Positions 1-12,339 of a stretch of DNA of 64,000 nt are shown here, piece by piece. The DNA lies in NCBI GenBank assembly GCA_037783545.1, contig JBBELK010000009.1:4340001-4404000 (forward strand), written 5' to 3'. The notes below the pieces were generated by a model that did no database searches, was not told the DNA's origin, and saw nothing but the letters and a program-made list of their open reading frames with translations. The position numbers were made by a program, and so were the translations under genes. Within the stretch, counting starts at the first letter, position 1, and every line of letters begins with the position of its first letter. Source of the DNA: Henricia sp. BOLD:AAB3569 (Eukaryota > Echinodermata > Asteroidea > Spinulosida > Echinasteridae).

Positions 1-731
1 GTTCAACCAGAGCAATCCTCACGTATCCCTTTATTATCCCATTTTGATCCAGGCTGGTCTAGCTCATCCCTCCATGCCAGAGCAGCTCTTGATCGCCCTG
101 GAGCCAGAAGCAGCATCAATCTGTATCAGGAAACTCAGAATGAGAGAACTGGTCCCTGATCGACTCTCGCAGCGCTGTAAATGGTTCAACCAGAGCAATC
201 CTCACGTATCCCTTTATTATCCCATTTTGATCCAGGCTGGTCTAGCTCATCCCTCCATGCCAGAGCAGCTCTTGATCGCCCTGGAGCCAGAAGCAGCATC
301 AATCTGTATCAGGAAACTCAGAATGAGAGAACTGGTCCCTGATCGACTCTCGCAGCGCTGTAAATGGTTAAACCAGAGAAATCTAACATCCCTTGATTAT
401 CTCATTTTGATCCAGGCTGGTCTAGCTCATCCCTCGATGCCAGAGCAGCTCTTGATCGCCCTAGAGCCAGAAGCAGCATCAATCTGTATCAGGAAACTCA
501 GAATGAGAGAACTGGTCCCTGATCGACTCTCACAATGCTAGAAATGGTTCAACCAGAGCAATCCTCACGTATCCCTTTATTATCCCATTTTGATCCAGGC
601 TGGTCTAGCTCATCCCTCCATGCCAGAGCAGCTCTTGATCGCCCTGGAGCCAGAAGCAGCATCAATCTGTATCAGGAAACTCAGAATGAGAGAACTGGTC
701 CCAGATCGACTCTCGCAGCGCTGGAAATGGT
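1..731 (+). repeat. Four-copy tandem array of a partial HSPA12 exon with its 3' splice site
   Basis: Copies begin near 1, 184, 367 and 547 (periods 183, 183 and 180 bp). Each unit holds an intron tail ending in a pyrimidine-rich acceptor (AG at 51-52, 234-235, 414-415 and 597-598) followed by coding sequence for the Hsp70-like segment that includes IALEPEAAS. The last copy continues into the rest of the exon, ending at 788. Copies 1 and 2 end in a GTAAAT that could serve as a donor (GT at 177 and 360). In copy 3 this site reads GCTAGA, so it is lost and a stop appears in frame. The unit boundary falls at a shared AAATGGT near 725-731, as expected for a tandem duplication at microhomology. Copies are nearly identical, so the array is young or is an assembly effect. 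Confidence 0.93.
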
Positions 732-3700
732 CCGCGGAGAAGAAACCGGAGAAGTCCAACAGTCAGGTGGCTGAAAATATCACACATGGTGCGTATGGAA
801 AGATTTGGGGCTGTTATACATGTATTTCAAGTGATCTAGTCAAGCCTTTTCTTTGCATAACACTTTGTCAAACTGGCAATACCAATGGACTTTTTTGGGG
901 GTTAAATTACCATGGTTGTCTACTAGAAAATGTAGTCCAATGGTGACACAGAAAACTACATGTAACATCCCTGTCAAGTTTATGTACACTATATAAAACT
1001 TACTGGCCGAGACTGGCCGTGGAAACTTTCCGCTCAGCTGGGGTAGTTTTACAGGGCTTAATGCATAGTTCCGACCTGTCAATCAACCGAACCCGCCGAC
1101 CAATCACAACAGAGCTAGCAGATATCACTGACATAGGTCAAAGTGCACTGTCTCACAACGACATGATCACGCGATATGTTCTGCCGGCCCCATACAATTT
1201 GTACTGTGTTGTATGCGATGTTCCGGGTGAATTTTTGGTTTCAAGGCCGGTCGTTTCGTTGTTCAAAGGTACGAAAGCACGTATGTCATGATATGACATC
1301 CCTGTATTACTGGCCCTTTACTCGGTGTGTTCTAAGATAACTGTCGACCCTGAAACATGAATGCCTTTGAGTTTTCTCCAATGAATCTGTGCTTTCCATT
1401 GAAAGTCCCATTGCTTTGTGCGTAGTGTGTCGCCATTTTGACGATAGCGTGTGAGCCATAGCAACAATATCCACTGGGGCGGGGAACACCATGCAAACTC
1501 CGAACTATGCATTTAGTCCAGTGGGAACAGTTTTGCCCCTCAAAGTAACATGACCTTGCAGTAAACAATTTGACAATGGGATTTCATGAGGAAAGTTAAC
1601 TGAGGTGCTGTGGTAACTGTTCACATGGCCACTGAAGACCCTAAAGGTGAATTGAAAAAGGCAGTTCAGACCCAGTTTAAACTCTCCTTTTTGTGAAATA
1701 GATGGCTTGATTCGGCTTCACTAGGTTAGTTGGGAGTATTGACAAATTTCAAATTGACACTGGCAGCCTCGTGTCAGATGCTGAGTCATTGTATTACGTC
1801 ACACGTCTTTTCACTTGCAAATTTTATCACAAAAGAAAGCATTTGGACCCTTGTTTTTCGACGACAATTTGAAATTCCTCTATAAATGGGCCTTTAGTTG
1901 GATGTCACACCACAAGCAGCACCCCAGCAGTACAGCTAACCCCTTCCCACGAGACCACCTGATGTTCTCCTGGACACTCCTCTAGATCTTTCCTGGGAAT
2001 GACCTGTTACCAATTCATTCTGCCAAATAATCCCTGGTCATTTGTCTCTGTCCTCCACCATCTGCGCATGCTGTATGGCTCACTTGCAAATGTTAATCCA
2101 CCTTAGATTGCTACAGTTCTTTAGATCAAGACCTCAAGCCAGGGTTGTTACCCTCAGAAAGTACACCAAAGGGTTGCAATTTCAGAGGATTTATTTTTTG
2201 TGTCCATTGGACGTGACGATTTTGTTGGCTGAAGAGTTTAATGTTCAGATTATGGCAGCTGTGTTTTGCATTTTGTTGGATTTGTTTGAGTTAAGAGTTC
2301 CTAATTCTCAAAAGGTTTGGATGATATAATCTGGAATTGGTTTACTTTGGTTGTTTCATTTCAATGGTGATCAGGCACCATACCAGATGTTGTGTAAAAT
2401 TCCCCAAACTTGGTTGTTTCATCTGTATAGTGAGTCAGAAGTCTTAGGTTCGAATCCCAATAAGGCCCTTACGATTTTTCTCTCATCCCGATTTGGGAAT
2501 TTTACAGTACAAGGTACATGTGGTTATTGAAGTTTTAGCCTTGAAATTTAATTTGGAAAATATAATTTTGCAAACATCGTGTGAGTTGGTGTTGGGAAGT
2601 GAATTAGACTTGTTTGTGTCATGGAAGTTTTACTTTTCTTGGATTTAGGAAATTACCCACTCTGCTGAAATAAATCGTAACTCACAAAAATTCAAATTAG
2701 GTTTTATGCATATTTAATAGAATTAAATATAAAAACTATGAAAAGTCTTGAAAAAATCCCAGGCATAAGTTGACAGGAGCTTCAAGAGTTGTCAAATTCG
2801 GGAAACTCTTGCTGTCAATATGTCTACGAGTACCGAGCGTACTATGAGTTGGTTACTCCAAGTTTTTCAATTTAGATGCGAGTTAGTTATGAATTTTATA
2901 GGAGTTTGGTACAAATTGTCCCAAGTTTACTGTGAGCTTTATGACTTGATATTAGGCAATAGTTTCGCAAGTGTATTACGAGTTTACTAAGAGTTTTGGA
3001 AATTGCGCCAAATAATTTGTAGTTTTACTGATTTTTCCAACTCATGCATGTTATAAGTCGTATACCGCTCGTACAAATCGTATCAAGCTCTATTCCAAAC
3101 TCGTGTGATACAGTGCTATAGAGCCTTTGCACGGCGGCCATGACGGGGGGCAATCACATCGTTACCATGTGTCATGCATGAGTAGGTGGTTTGTGGTTCT
3201 ATTGTTACATCATTTAAATAAGAAAACCTGGCCCATGTCATGGCCGCCGGTGCAGAAGCTCTATAAACACCGTGTTTACACTCGAACCGGCAAAGGTGGA
3301 TACAGATCCAGCATTTTTATTGTGACCACAAAACTGAACATTTGCCGCGTTTACACTGCACCCCAAATCGCTTCAACTCGCTTCAGAAACGGCAAAAGTC
3401 ACCACTAAATGTAACTGCAGCGCATGCGTGAGCTGTTAGGTGTTGCTGCACTAGTGCCAGATTGGTCAATTAAATCTACTACACTGCGGGCACCGCCCCA
3501 AGGACACTCAAATTGCCGAATCTGTATTCGGGTAGCGTTTACACTACAAGCGACCTTGACGATTGCAGGGTTCAACCCCGCAATTGCGGGGTTCAACCCT
3601 ACCCCAAAGGTGACTTGAAAAAGGCGGATCAGACCCGGGTCTGATCCGGCTTTTTCAATTCACTTTTTGCGTTTACACTTAGTGCCTATACCCGGCTTCA

Positions 3701-6700
3701 ACTCCCCTTTTTGGAAATTGCGGAGTTCGATTCGGCAAAGGCGAATCGAGTGTAAACAGGCTGATACAAGTTCGCTACGAGTTGTAACTTAGAAAAAAGC
3801 CATACAAATGCATCAAAATGTCACACTTTGGCTCCGCTTTTTATGTTTTGCCCCTTCAGGTACCCGTTACATGGTTGTTGACTGTGGAGGAGGCACAGTA
3901 GACATCACAGTGCATGAGGTAGAAGAAGAGGCAAACACACTGAAAGAACTACACAAAGCCACAGGGGGAATGTACGGATCAGTCAGCGTGGATGAAGAGT
4001 TTGAGAAGCTACTCGTTGATATCTTTGGTCATGATTTCATTGAGGAATTCAAGGTGAATTGATCAAAACATTATAGGTGTGGTCTAAATTTAGATTAGGA
4101 ATGAGGTTGCCAGTCAGATCGGCTTTGAATTGTGTGACCTTTTACATCGTTCCCTGAGCAAATTTACGCAAAGTATGATGCATAACAGTAGGAATAGAAT
4201 TCAAAGGTGAATTGATCAAAACATTGTAGGTGTGGTCTAAATTTGGATTACGAATGAGGTTGTCAGTCAGATCAGCTTTGAATTGTGTGACCTTTTACAT
4301 CGTTCCCTGAGCAAATTTATGCAAAGTATGATGCATATGCATAACAGTAGGAATAGAATTCCGATGACGTCATGCCTTCCGCCATATGATGATTATGACC
4401 CATGTGGCTTGGGTGCAAACCAGCAAATTGAGTAGGAAAAGTGGAAGAGTGTGTTGAGGTATAATGACGGGAGGGGGGGTTCACTCGATCTCGTATCGTG
4501 CAGTATGTAGTTTTAAATGTGAGCACGCAGATACATTTTTTTAAACGTACATTTATCCGCGTAAAAAATAATTTGTTTCGCATCATGGCTAATGACTCTG
4601 AGTTGCCTGGATGTCACGACGTCACGGAGAGCAGCGTATAGAGGCAGTTTTCTCCAATAATTCCAAATCGTTGTGGTTCCCAAAATCCTTTTCACAGTGT
4701 GATAGTGTATACAAATGTCACAAATCTATAACAAAGCAAAGCCAGTTTATGAAATGAATGTCTTTCTTAAATTTTATTCCCAGATCAAAAGACCAGCTGG
4801 TTGGGTTGACCTCATGATTGCCTTTGAATCTCGCAAACGCAACGCCAACCCCTACAAGAACAACCCACTCAATGTATCACTGCCATTCTCATTCATTGAT
4901 TACTATAAGAAGTATACTCATGACTTGGCCAGTGTGGAAGATGCCATCTGGACCTACAAGAACCGCGATGTTACGTGGTCTGCCCAAGGTACTGGATGCA
5001 ACATTTGCAATTTTTTGGGGGGGCGGGGGTGGGAAAATTTTCAGAAAATGAATTTTGTTCTAACCTAACAATCGCATAATAAAATACCTCCCCCAAAATA
5101 TTATCCACGAGACAGAAAAAAAAGGAAATCTCCAATTTGGACGTATAGAAGCAGAAAGGTTGGTGTGATCACTGCATTGCTTTATATAACGGATAAATTA
5201 GTTTGCAAATCATCGATGGTTTTTTTATAATATCTTCGAAAATATGCAAATTGGGAGTGCAAAATTTCAGAATGGTAATGAAAAAAATATGACAAATGAT
5301 ATGGTATCAAATTCTAAACATCCATGGCAAAAATTGGGGCTCTAAAAAAAACCAATAGTATCATTTGTAGTTGACTCTTTTTATGAGTTAGTGGAACAAT
5401 GGCATGACATTTTCAAAGAAGAATGTTGGTAAACTAGTCTGCAGAAATTTGAGCTTCATAGTGTGCGGACTCGTTTTTTTATAATCACCGTCAGTTGTCA
5501 ATTTTTCCAATGCATTTAGGGAAATCTCTAGGAAAATTTTCTTTTTGTTGTATCGCACAACTCCAGTGGTTACTTTTACGAGCCAGCTAGACTTGCCAGA
5601 GGCCAATTTCATAAAACATGTTCTGCTTAATCAGAAATCTTGGATTAAGCATAGCACGAATGTTCGCTTAAGCAAGGACCTATTTCATAAAGGTTGTTGT
5701 TCTAAGCGTGCGAAGAGAGTGGGCGCGCAATGCGTTCTTTTTTTTTGTTCGAACGCGTTCGTCTTCTGCTTTACTTGTGACAACGTCTACATTTTCAAGT
5801 AGAGTTATCGGTAATGTTTCCATTTTTGGATGATTATCACTACCACAGAAGACCCTCGCCTGTCGCTGACTGGAATATTTCAAAAAGACCTTTAAGTTGT
5901 GTATCTCAAATTTTTCCGAATATAGCGAAGAAAATAGATGGTGTCACATTAGCAAAAAATCGGTAGGTTAGCATGCGGTTTGGTTTGCTAGTGCTTAAAC
6001 AGTTTTATTAAATGAAGAGACCGCTGCGTAATAAAACATTGAATGATAACATGTTTTTTGAAATTGACCCTTGGTCAGTTTTCCCATGAAAGCCGTTCAA
6101 ATGTAAGTTACTTGAGTCTTGTTTGTTGTTTGAGTTCCAGGTATGTTACGTTTGAGTCCTGAGGGTATGCAGCAACTCTTCAGACCAGCTGTTGCTAATA
6201 TCAAATCCTTGGTGGAAGGACTGCTTAATGATCCCCAGCTGAAGGTAATATTCACGCTTTCAATAAAATACTGTCTTGGAGAAGTGACTCGAGTCAAGTC
6301 ATTGGATCAATGTCAAGTCAGTTTTTTCCTGTGTCACTTGAGTCGGTTTTTGCTCAGCAGCAAAGCAAAGGTGAGCATATGTAATACTCATGGATGCATG
6401 TCCTGATTTTCTCCTTAAACACTGTTTTGATTATTGGTTTTAAAATCTTTCCCTACAGGGTGTTTCCTACCTATTCTTAGCTGGTGGCTTTGCCCAGTCC
6501 CCACTCCTACAGACTCATATGAAGAAGAAATTTGCCAGTCGTCTACGAGTGATCATCCCCCGTGACGTGGGACTGACGATCCTCAAGGGTGCCGTTATGT
6601 TTGGACTCGACCCTACGGCGGTGCGGGTACGCCGGTCGCGTTTGACGTATGGCGTTGGGGTCCTGAACAAATTCGATCCCGAAAAACACCCCAAGGAAAA

Positions 6701-7070
6701 ACATGTGGTGAAAGATAACACCGAATGGTGCCGAGACGTCTTCGATACGTTTGTGATGGCCGACCAATCGGTTGCCTTGGGTGAAAAGGTCACGCGAAGC
6801 TACACGCCGGCCAAATCCACGCAGAAATCCATCATCATTAATATCTACTGCACAGAGAACGAAAAAGTGCAGTTTATCACGGACGAAGGCGTCCAAAAGT
6901 GTGGCACTATGCATATTGACGTGTCAGACGCGCAGAGCGCCAGCCCGTCGACGAAACGGCGCGAACTTCAACTCACGATGCAGTACGGAGACACGGAAAT
7001 CAAAGTGAGCGCTCTAGATGTGCCAACGGGACGATGCGTTAATTCTAACATTGACTTCTTGAGTAAGTAA
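1..7070 (+). CDS. HSPA12A: HSPA12-type Hsp70-like ATPase, 3' portion (5' exons outside window)
   Basis: Exons, each with GT..AG borders and matching phase, are 599-788, 3860-4053, 4784-4988, 6141-6244 and 6459-7070 (TAA). Together they encode the last 434 residues, close to the C-terminal two thirds of the roughly 675-aa vertebrate HSPA12 proteins. Visible landmarks are IALEPEAAS in the first exon, the phosphate-binding motif [11 protein letters not shown] at the start of the second, [13 protein letters not shown] in the third, and the adenosine-type motif [11 protein letters not shown] followed by [16 protein letters not shown] and LTYGVGVLN in the last. The family has an atypical Hsp70 nucleotide-binding domain and lacks the classic peptide-binding domain; it is usually cytosolic. 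HSPA12A versus HSPA12B orthology cannot be decided, and invertebrates often carry many HSPA12-like genes. Introns hold MITEs. The first visible exon lies in a tandem array, so which copy is spliced is open. Confidence 0.9.
1060..1513. mobile_element. Non-autonomous terminal-inverted-repeat element (454 bp) in HSPA12 intron
   Basis: The ends are mutual inverted repeats: ATGCATAGTTCCGA at 1061 and TCGGA/CCGAACTATGCAT ending near 1512. A second copy of the same length lies in opposite orientation at 20989-21446, sharing the block around GACCAATCACAACAGAGCTAG. No coding capacity is seen. The rest of this intron (789-3859), apart from this and the two elements from 3117 on, shows no recognised exon; 1640-1720 resembles debris of the element at 3270-3762. 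Confidence 0.75.
3117..3265. mobile_element. Palindromic MITE, family 'GCGGCCATGA' (copy 1)
   Basis: Roughly 149 bp with inverted ends: TATAGAGCC...GGCGGCCATGA on the left and TCATGGCCGCC...GCTCTATA on the right. Two further copies lie at 34743-34888 and 51928-52059, all sharing an internal CATCATTTAAATA/GAAAACCTG block. TA-rich ends suggest a TA target, as in Tc1/mariner-type MITEs; this is an inference. Confidence 0.8.
3270..3762. mobile_element. Inverted-repeat element with GTGTTTACACTCGA ends
   Basis: The left end carries GTGTTTACACTCGAACC and the right end carries GAATCGAGTGTAAACAGG, with further inverted segments inside, such as a palindrome around ATCAGACCCGGGTCTGAT near 3626-3645 and a repeated GGGTTCAACCC near 3568-3602. 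No open frame of note. It abuts the MITE at 3117-3265. Confidence 0.65.
4045..4361 (+). repeat. Tandem duplication spanning an HSPA12 exon end and donor site
   Basis: A unit starting at GAATTCAAGGTGAATTG (4045) recurs at 4197 with a one-base insertion (GAATTCAAAGGTGAATTG), and its edge appears again at 4356. The period is 152-159 bp. The first unit begins inside the last codons of the exon ending at 4053 and includes its donor, so a second donor-like site lies in the intron near 4204. The rest of this intron up to 4783 shows no other exon; 4363-4470 resembles 10695-10790 and is probably a dispersed repeat. Confidence 0.85.
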
Positions 7071-7953
7071 ACCGGGTTGGAAATAATTTCCTTAACAATT
7101 CTTGAGAGTTTCATCAACCATCACTTTTTTGGTGGAGCTTTTCTTATAAAAATTATTTATGATGTATAATTTGTGTATACATACATATATTACGTTTTTC
7201 TGTAGTCATTTTTTAAATGTCTTGTTTTAGCTAAAGTAGGCAAAATTGTAAAGTATGTGACAGGCAAAGTTAGTCTGAAATAGCAAAACAGGTTTAGTAT
7301 CCATGTACAGTACCGTAGTAGTACAGTATGTGTATTTCATGTTCCCCATTATAGTAAGAACTACCGCTGGGCAACTAGTGGATTTTGCTACTCGCGAGTA
7401 GTTGGCAAAGTATCAAAAGGAAGGAAAAACAAAATGCACGTTTAAGTAACCAACTGTACAGCGAAAATTTGCCTAATCTGTGCCGCCCTAATTCTGTTGC
7501 AAACAATGCATGGTGAACTTCAGCAAGGATTATTTCGTATTTCTCTCCTAAAAAACTACCTCGATTACCTTTGAGTAATGAAAATCAAACGGTCTTGCTT
7601 CGCGATTAGAAGGCATAAGTTTGCCATAGTCCCCTTCAACCCGTGCATGTAGCAACTGTCACGTATGTAACATAGCATGTATTAATCGCAAGTAATCTGG
7701 GATTTACGAGTAGCGCAATGAAACAGGGCGTTTGCGGCAGATGACACATGGAGATCTGCAGTCGTTGTACTCGATCGTTGTGGTTCAAAACATGCTTGTC
7801 GGACTTTCGGCTAGCACAAAGGACATGATTAATTGAAATAGTCGGCATAAATAAGTCACTTGCACACAGGTTGCCTTTTAAGTGCGCTAGTAAACAGGCC
7901 TGTTACAGTGTAACAATATAGCATATAATCACGAGTACGAGTACCGTTTACTA

Positions 7954-8180
7954 CTCGCGATTAATCGATTTATTCCCCAGCAGTAGTAAGAACTCTGTTA
8001 ACGGAGCACTGCCTTCGGTTGGGATGCTTAGCCTTCAACGCTTAGTGTTCAATTCCACCAAGTGCAACTCGCGATTAATCGATTTATTCCCCAGCAGTAG
8101 TAAGAACTCTGTTAACGGAGCACTGTGCCTTCGGTTGGGATGCTTAGCCTTCAATGCTTAGTGTTCAATTCCACCCAGTG
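7954..8180. repeat. Direct tandem duplication, 114-bp unit, two copies
   Basis: Starting at CTCGCGATTAATCGATTTAT (7954), the segment through CTTAGTGTTCAATTCCACC recurs at 8068 with a few substitutions and a 2-bp insertion. The unit includes CTCTGTTAACGGAGCACTG and does not look coding. Confidence 0.9.
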
Positions 8181-8976
8181 CTCCTTCAGCATAAAGAAGA
8201 ACACGTTTGCTATGTTATGATTACATATATATTTTTCAGTTAAATGTATTTTATTTTATCCTACCTCGAACTGGTTTTGTGACATGTGCCGAGTGGTTAC
8301 AGAGACAGGGTGACATTGTATAGGATTTTTTATAACTTTTTCACAAAATGCCATTTTTATTGTCGTATTATACGGTACATTTGGTAAAGTTTTTGACAGT
8401 TGAAGTATTCTTCAGCAACAAAAGTTGTAATTTGGGAGAAATGAAATTGTAATAATATCTGCCACAAAATGGCCGAAAATTTTTTTTTTATAATGGAGCT
8501 TCCCCTTGCAACACTCTCAAACAAGAAGATAGATAAATTGATACTGAGAGGGTACACCCCTCCCAGCTGTTTTGTTTTTTTGGGGATGAGGTTGGGTAGT
8601 TGGGTTATGGAAGGGCCATTGGGTTCGCGTTTAGTTTATAAGGGGTACGGGTGAAATGATATCAGCACTCGAAAACGTCTATTGTACATGTATTTCACTT
8701 GGCAACATAGCAACTATTGACAAACAAAGGGAGCAGTGAGTCTGTGCTCTGGGCTTGTGACCTATTCTCTTTTTAGTGAATGAAGCTGGGAACAAGATTA
8801 AGGCAATATTGGAAGTTCTCAGATGTCAGTGCCCGTCGTTTAAGAAATATCATTGGACAATTATAATTGTGCATAATGCTATGCAATACCATATCTTGCC
8901 ACTGTACATTTTGAAAACGTGATCTTGCTAACACATGACTTGAGCAGAAACTCAATAAATCCTTGAATGTTATGAG

Positions 8977-9373
8977 TAGGCTTGGGCGACTCCAGCATTT
9001 TTGGAATCGACTCCGATTCCAACAAAGAATTGCGACTCCATTAGGAATCAATTCCATTTTTCTGAGGAAAAATTAACTACATTTAGCGCCTAGTTACGTT
9101 GACGATACTGCATATTTGTGCAGACAACGACCTATTTTTTTGGCACCAACCGGCACTTAAACATCTATAAAATTATGTCGGTCTGTGCCACACACACGTC
9201 CCTATAATGTGGAAATTATACTCTTGCAGAAGTCGTGTTTTGCCTGCGAAATTGCTAGAATCGGCAAGTTATCCTACAAATTAAATCTTGCTGCAAGGGA
9301 ATCGGTTCCTACTGGGAATCAATTCCTCAACAAATCTGGAATCGCGGTTCTAATGTCGAATCACCCAAGCCTA
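8977..9373. mobile_element. TIR element with TAGGCTTGGGCGA ends (copy 1, 397 bp)
   Basis: The left end TAGGCTTGGGCGACTCC is matched by the right end TCACCCAAGCCTA. A longer copy (441 bp) at 30393-30833 has the same ends (TAGGCTTGGGCGACTCC and ATCGCCCAAGCCTA). The inside is rich in GATTCC/GGAATC blocks, giving internal foldback. Non-coding, so it would need a transposase in trans. Confidence 0.82.
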
Positions 9374-9374
9374 T

Positions 9375-9610
9375 TGACCCCTTTCCAATGACGTCATTTT
9401 GGAAGTCAAATAATGCCGCGTCATTGTGGAAGTAATGTGCGTGTCCATAGCACGCGTAATGGGCTATACTAAGGCTCCCATTGGTGAATTAAACCGCATT
9501 ACGCCCACCAGAGACACACACAGTGCGCACGCATGCACATCGCTTCCACAATGACTCGGCATTATTTGACTCCCAAAATGGCGTATTCGCACATGTTCGA
9601 AAGGGGTCAA
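9375..9610. mobile_element. Palindromic MITE with TTGACCCCTTTC ends (copy 1, 236 bp)
   Basis: The ends TTGACCCCTTTC and GAAAGGGGTCAA are inverted repeats, and the arms carry AAATAATGCCG and CGGCATTATTT. It abuts the preceding element, so one MITE probably inserted next to the other. A diverged copy is at 39614-39822 in the GOST gene. Confidence 0.82.
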
Positions 9611-12339
9611 TTGTATGATTTCCAAATGAAACTTTTTATAATAAATTTTTGGAACAATGTTTTGCCTTTTTCTCAACTTTTTATTACAGTTTTTGAATTA
9701 AGAATATAAATGAATTAGTTTTTGATTTTGATGTAAATGTTTCTTGGTTTTTATACCAAGTAAGATGTGACAGCAATGAAATGTATTCAATGAAATATGT
9801 AGTTTTATTCAAATAACTAGACGTAGAAAATTCATCAGTTGAACTTTTTTGTACATATATAATTCTTGTTATTTGTTGTCTTTTATATATAAAAAAAAAA
9901 ATGTCTGTGTTCAGGGCAAATTAACCTTAAAGATTTGAATGGGAAATTTCTTCAGTTTACTCATAATAAGCGACCTTAGAGATTTAAATCCACACGAACA
10001 GTGGTATATTATTTTGGTTGTCAAAATGGGCTCTAGGCTGGCAAAAGACGTATGTTTTATTCCATAACATTGGTAAGCCAGGGGAAAAAATCATTTCTAT
10101 TCTCATGGCTCCAAGCACAGACTTTATATCTTCAAATTTTGTATTTAAAGGTAGAACACGTGATTGGTGTCTCGAAAATCAGAAATGTTCACAGATTTAC
10201 CCAACTTACCCTACACAAGATAAACACGATTCCAAAATTTTAATTTAAACCCCACATTATGTCACAATACTGATACATGTAGCATTGGCTGAAACAAATG
10301 TACAAACTACGCCTACCGTAAATCGTAGATGTTGGCATTTCTGGAAAATGGTGTTTACCTGGTTTATTACCTGGTGTTTATTCGGCCATGCATATAGTTT
10401 ACTATTGTACTCATTAATTGTGTGAATTTTTGTGCTTTTTAAAATCCTTCATGAAATGTAGTTAGTCAAACTTGTTTTAATGCTCAGTAATTATCCATGT
10501 TATTTGTTGTTTATACATGTATTCAACTCTTATTTATACAATTATAATTTAAATGTGCATGTACAATATTGTACTTTTATTTAACCTATAATTGTCTGTA
10601 ATTATAATTTGTCATTTAAAATATTTACAATGTACATGTATGTTATAGTAGCTTAATTATTTCAACACAATTGGCCAGGTATTGATTGCTTTCCGGTGAC
10701 GTCCCCCCTTCCATCCACCATTTTGGTGGGCATTTTTTATGACCCACGTGGCTCGAGTAATAACCGGCAAAAAGAGCAAGAAAAGCGCATTGGTTGCACT
10801 TACCTCTGTTGCTTGACCTTGCTTTATGTTGTTGCGCCATGGCTGTTGTATCGAGAAAGATAAAAACGCATTTCTTCAGGCTAAAAATCGCGATCAACTA
10901 AAAGCACTTTTGTTTTTACAAGCTCAATAATTTGAACGTATCACAACGCCCGCGTGCGGCATCTTCGAATGAAAATACGCTGGCGAGTATTTTTTACGCG
11001 TGTTCATGTGCGTCCATTGGCACGCGCGTGACTGTTGCCCACCACACATTCCCAGATGTTCTACGTCATCGAAAGCAATCAATAGTAAACGTTTGCCAAG
11101 ATGGTTTTGTACTTTTACCCCCTTTAATTTCTTTATAGCCGTCCTCGGGTCGACCTTACTGCAACTGCCTTTTTATGCTATGCTCGTTGGCATCAAAATA
11201 ATTCAGCAATTGTTTTGCGAGTGTAGTTCCGACGGCATTGTGACATCAGGCGGCGCTAAAAGAAAAATTAATTGCAAGAGTTGAACATGTTCAACTTTTG
11301 CAACGTGATGACGATTGTCACAGCCAAGTTCTATTAAAGAAAACAAGATGTGTGCGTGACGCGTGCATCCAAATTTCTTTAGCCAATCGGCATGTGAAAA
11401 ACCACGCTATCGTGCGTGACAAGAGCATGGTTGCGATTATTTTGCGTCGAGTTGCTGCTTATTCAGCGATACTCACACGATTTGTTTTGTGACCCAAGCG
11501 TAGCTTGATGCCGAGTGTTCCGTCGCGGTGCAAGAGAATCGCACGTCGACCTGAGAGCGGCTTAAAGCTGTGTTCAGACAGAATTTATTGGGGGTAGCAA
11601 CTGTTGATTCCAAAATTTCCTTCTCTCCTTAATTTTTCAGTTTGGGTTATCTCAGGGACACATACCGAGCAACATTAGAAATGCAAATTTTCAGTTAAAA
11701 ACTTGAAAGTTTCTTTCGTAATTAGGTCGACATCGAAATATTCACATAACACTCAGATTGACTGCGTTTTAAAACAAAAAGTGGATAAAATGTATGCGTT
11801 TCTTTTGTTGCTCAGTATAGTTTAAATGTACATTGCAAAGTTTCTCCGTTAGTCGCTGCTCAGTTTTTGCTTTGTCAACCCTTGTATGCAAAAAGCAGGG
11901 TTGTTACGACTCTTCCTCTGCCCGGGTCCCAAAAATGCACAAAAGTTCTCAAGTCAAGTGGTTCAGAGAGCATTTACACACAGTTTGTGATCCGGGGCTG
12001 ATCCCGAGCTCGGTGTTTAACCCCTGAGCTCGGGATCAAGTGTGAACAGGTTGTTAGATTTCTTGATTAGACCTGCAGATTAATTTTACAATGAATTGTG
12101 CTAGTTGGTTACCCTTTCTCTGTAAATGTATTTCTACTTTATATAACCATTGATTCTTGTATTAAATGTACGTTCTTGAGAATTACAAGCCTCATGATTA
12201 GTATTTCTTTAACATATGCTTACATTTGTAATTTGTACAACAAAATTATATCCTTGAATTAAGGTAATTATTGCGGTGGTCTATACAATGAATGTAGTTT
12301 GCCTATACACTATGCATATGGGCCTCATCAAGATTTAAA

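Larger units (their letters stand above)
7071..12339. other. HSPA12 3' flank / intergenic sequence
   Basis: After the HSPA12 stop the sequence is AT-rich and without convincing exons. It contains the MITEs and duplications listed separately at 7954-9610. A pair of related ends, GCTGGGCAACTAG near 7368 and TTATTCCCCAGCAG near 7970, hints at one more transposon. 10640-11550 is richer in CpG and shares GACGTC...TATGACCCA(C/T)GTGGCT sequence with 4363-4470. 9610-10640 and 11550-12339 show nothing I can name. Confidence 0.5.

Noticed and set aside
44-541. 165-codon frame over the first three HSPA12 exon copies as a stand-alone repeat protein
   Set aside because: It reads through intron tails (acceptor sequences) and ends at a stop in copy 3. 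The exon model with splice sites explains the sequence better.
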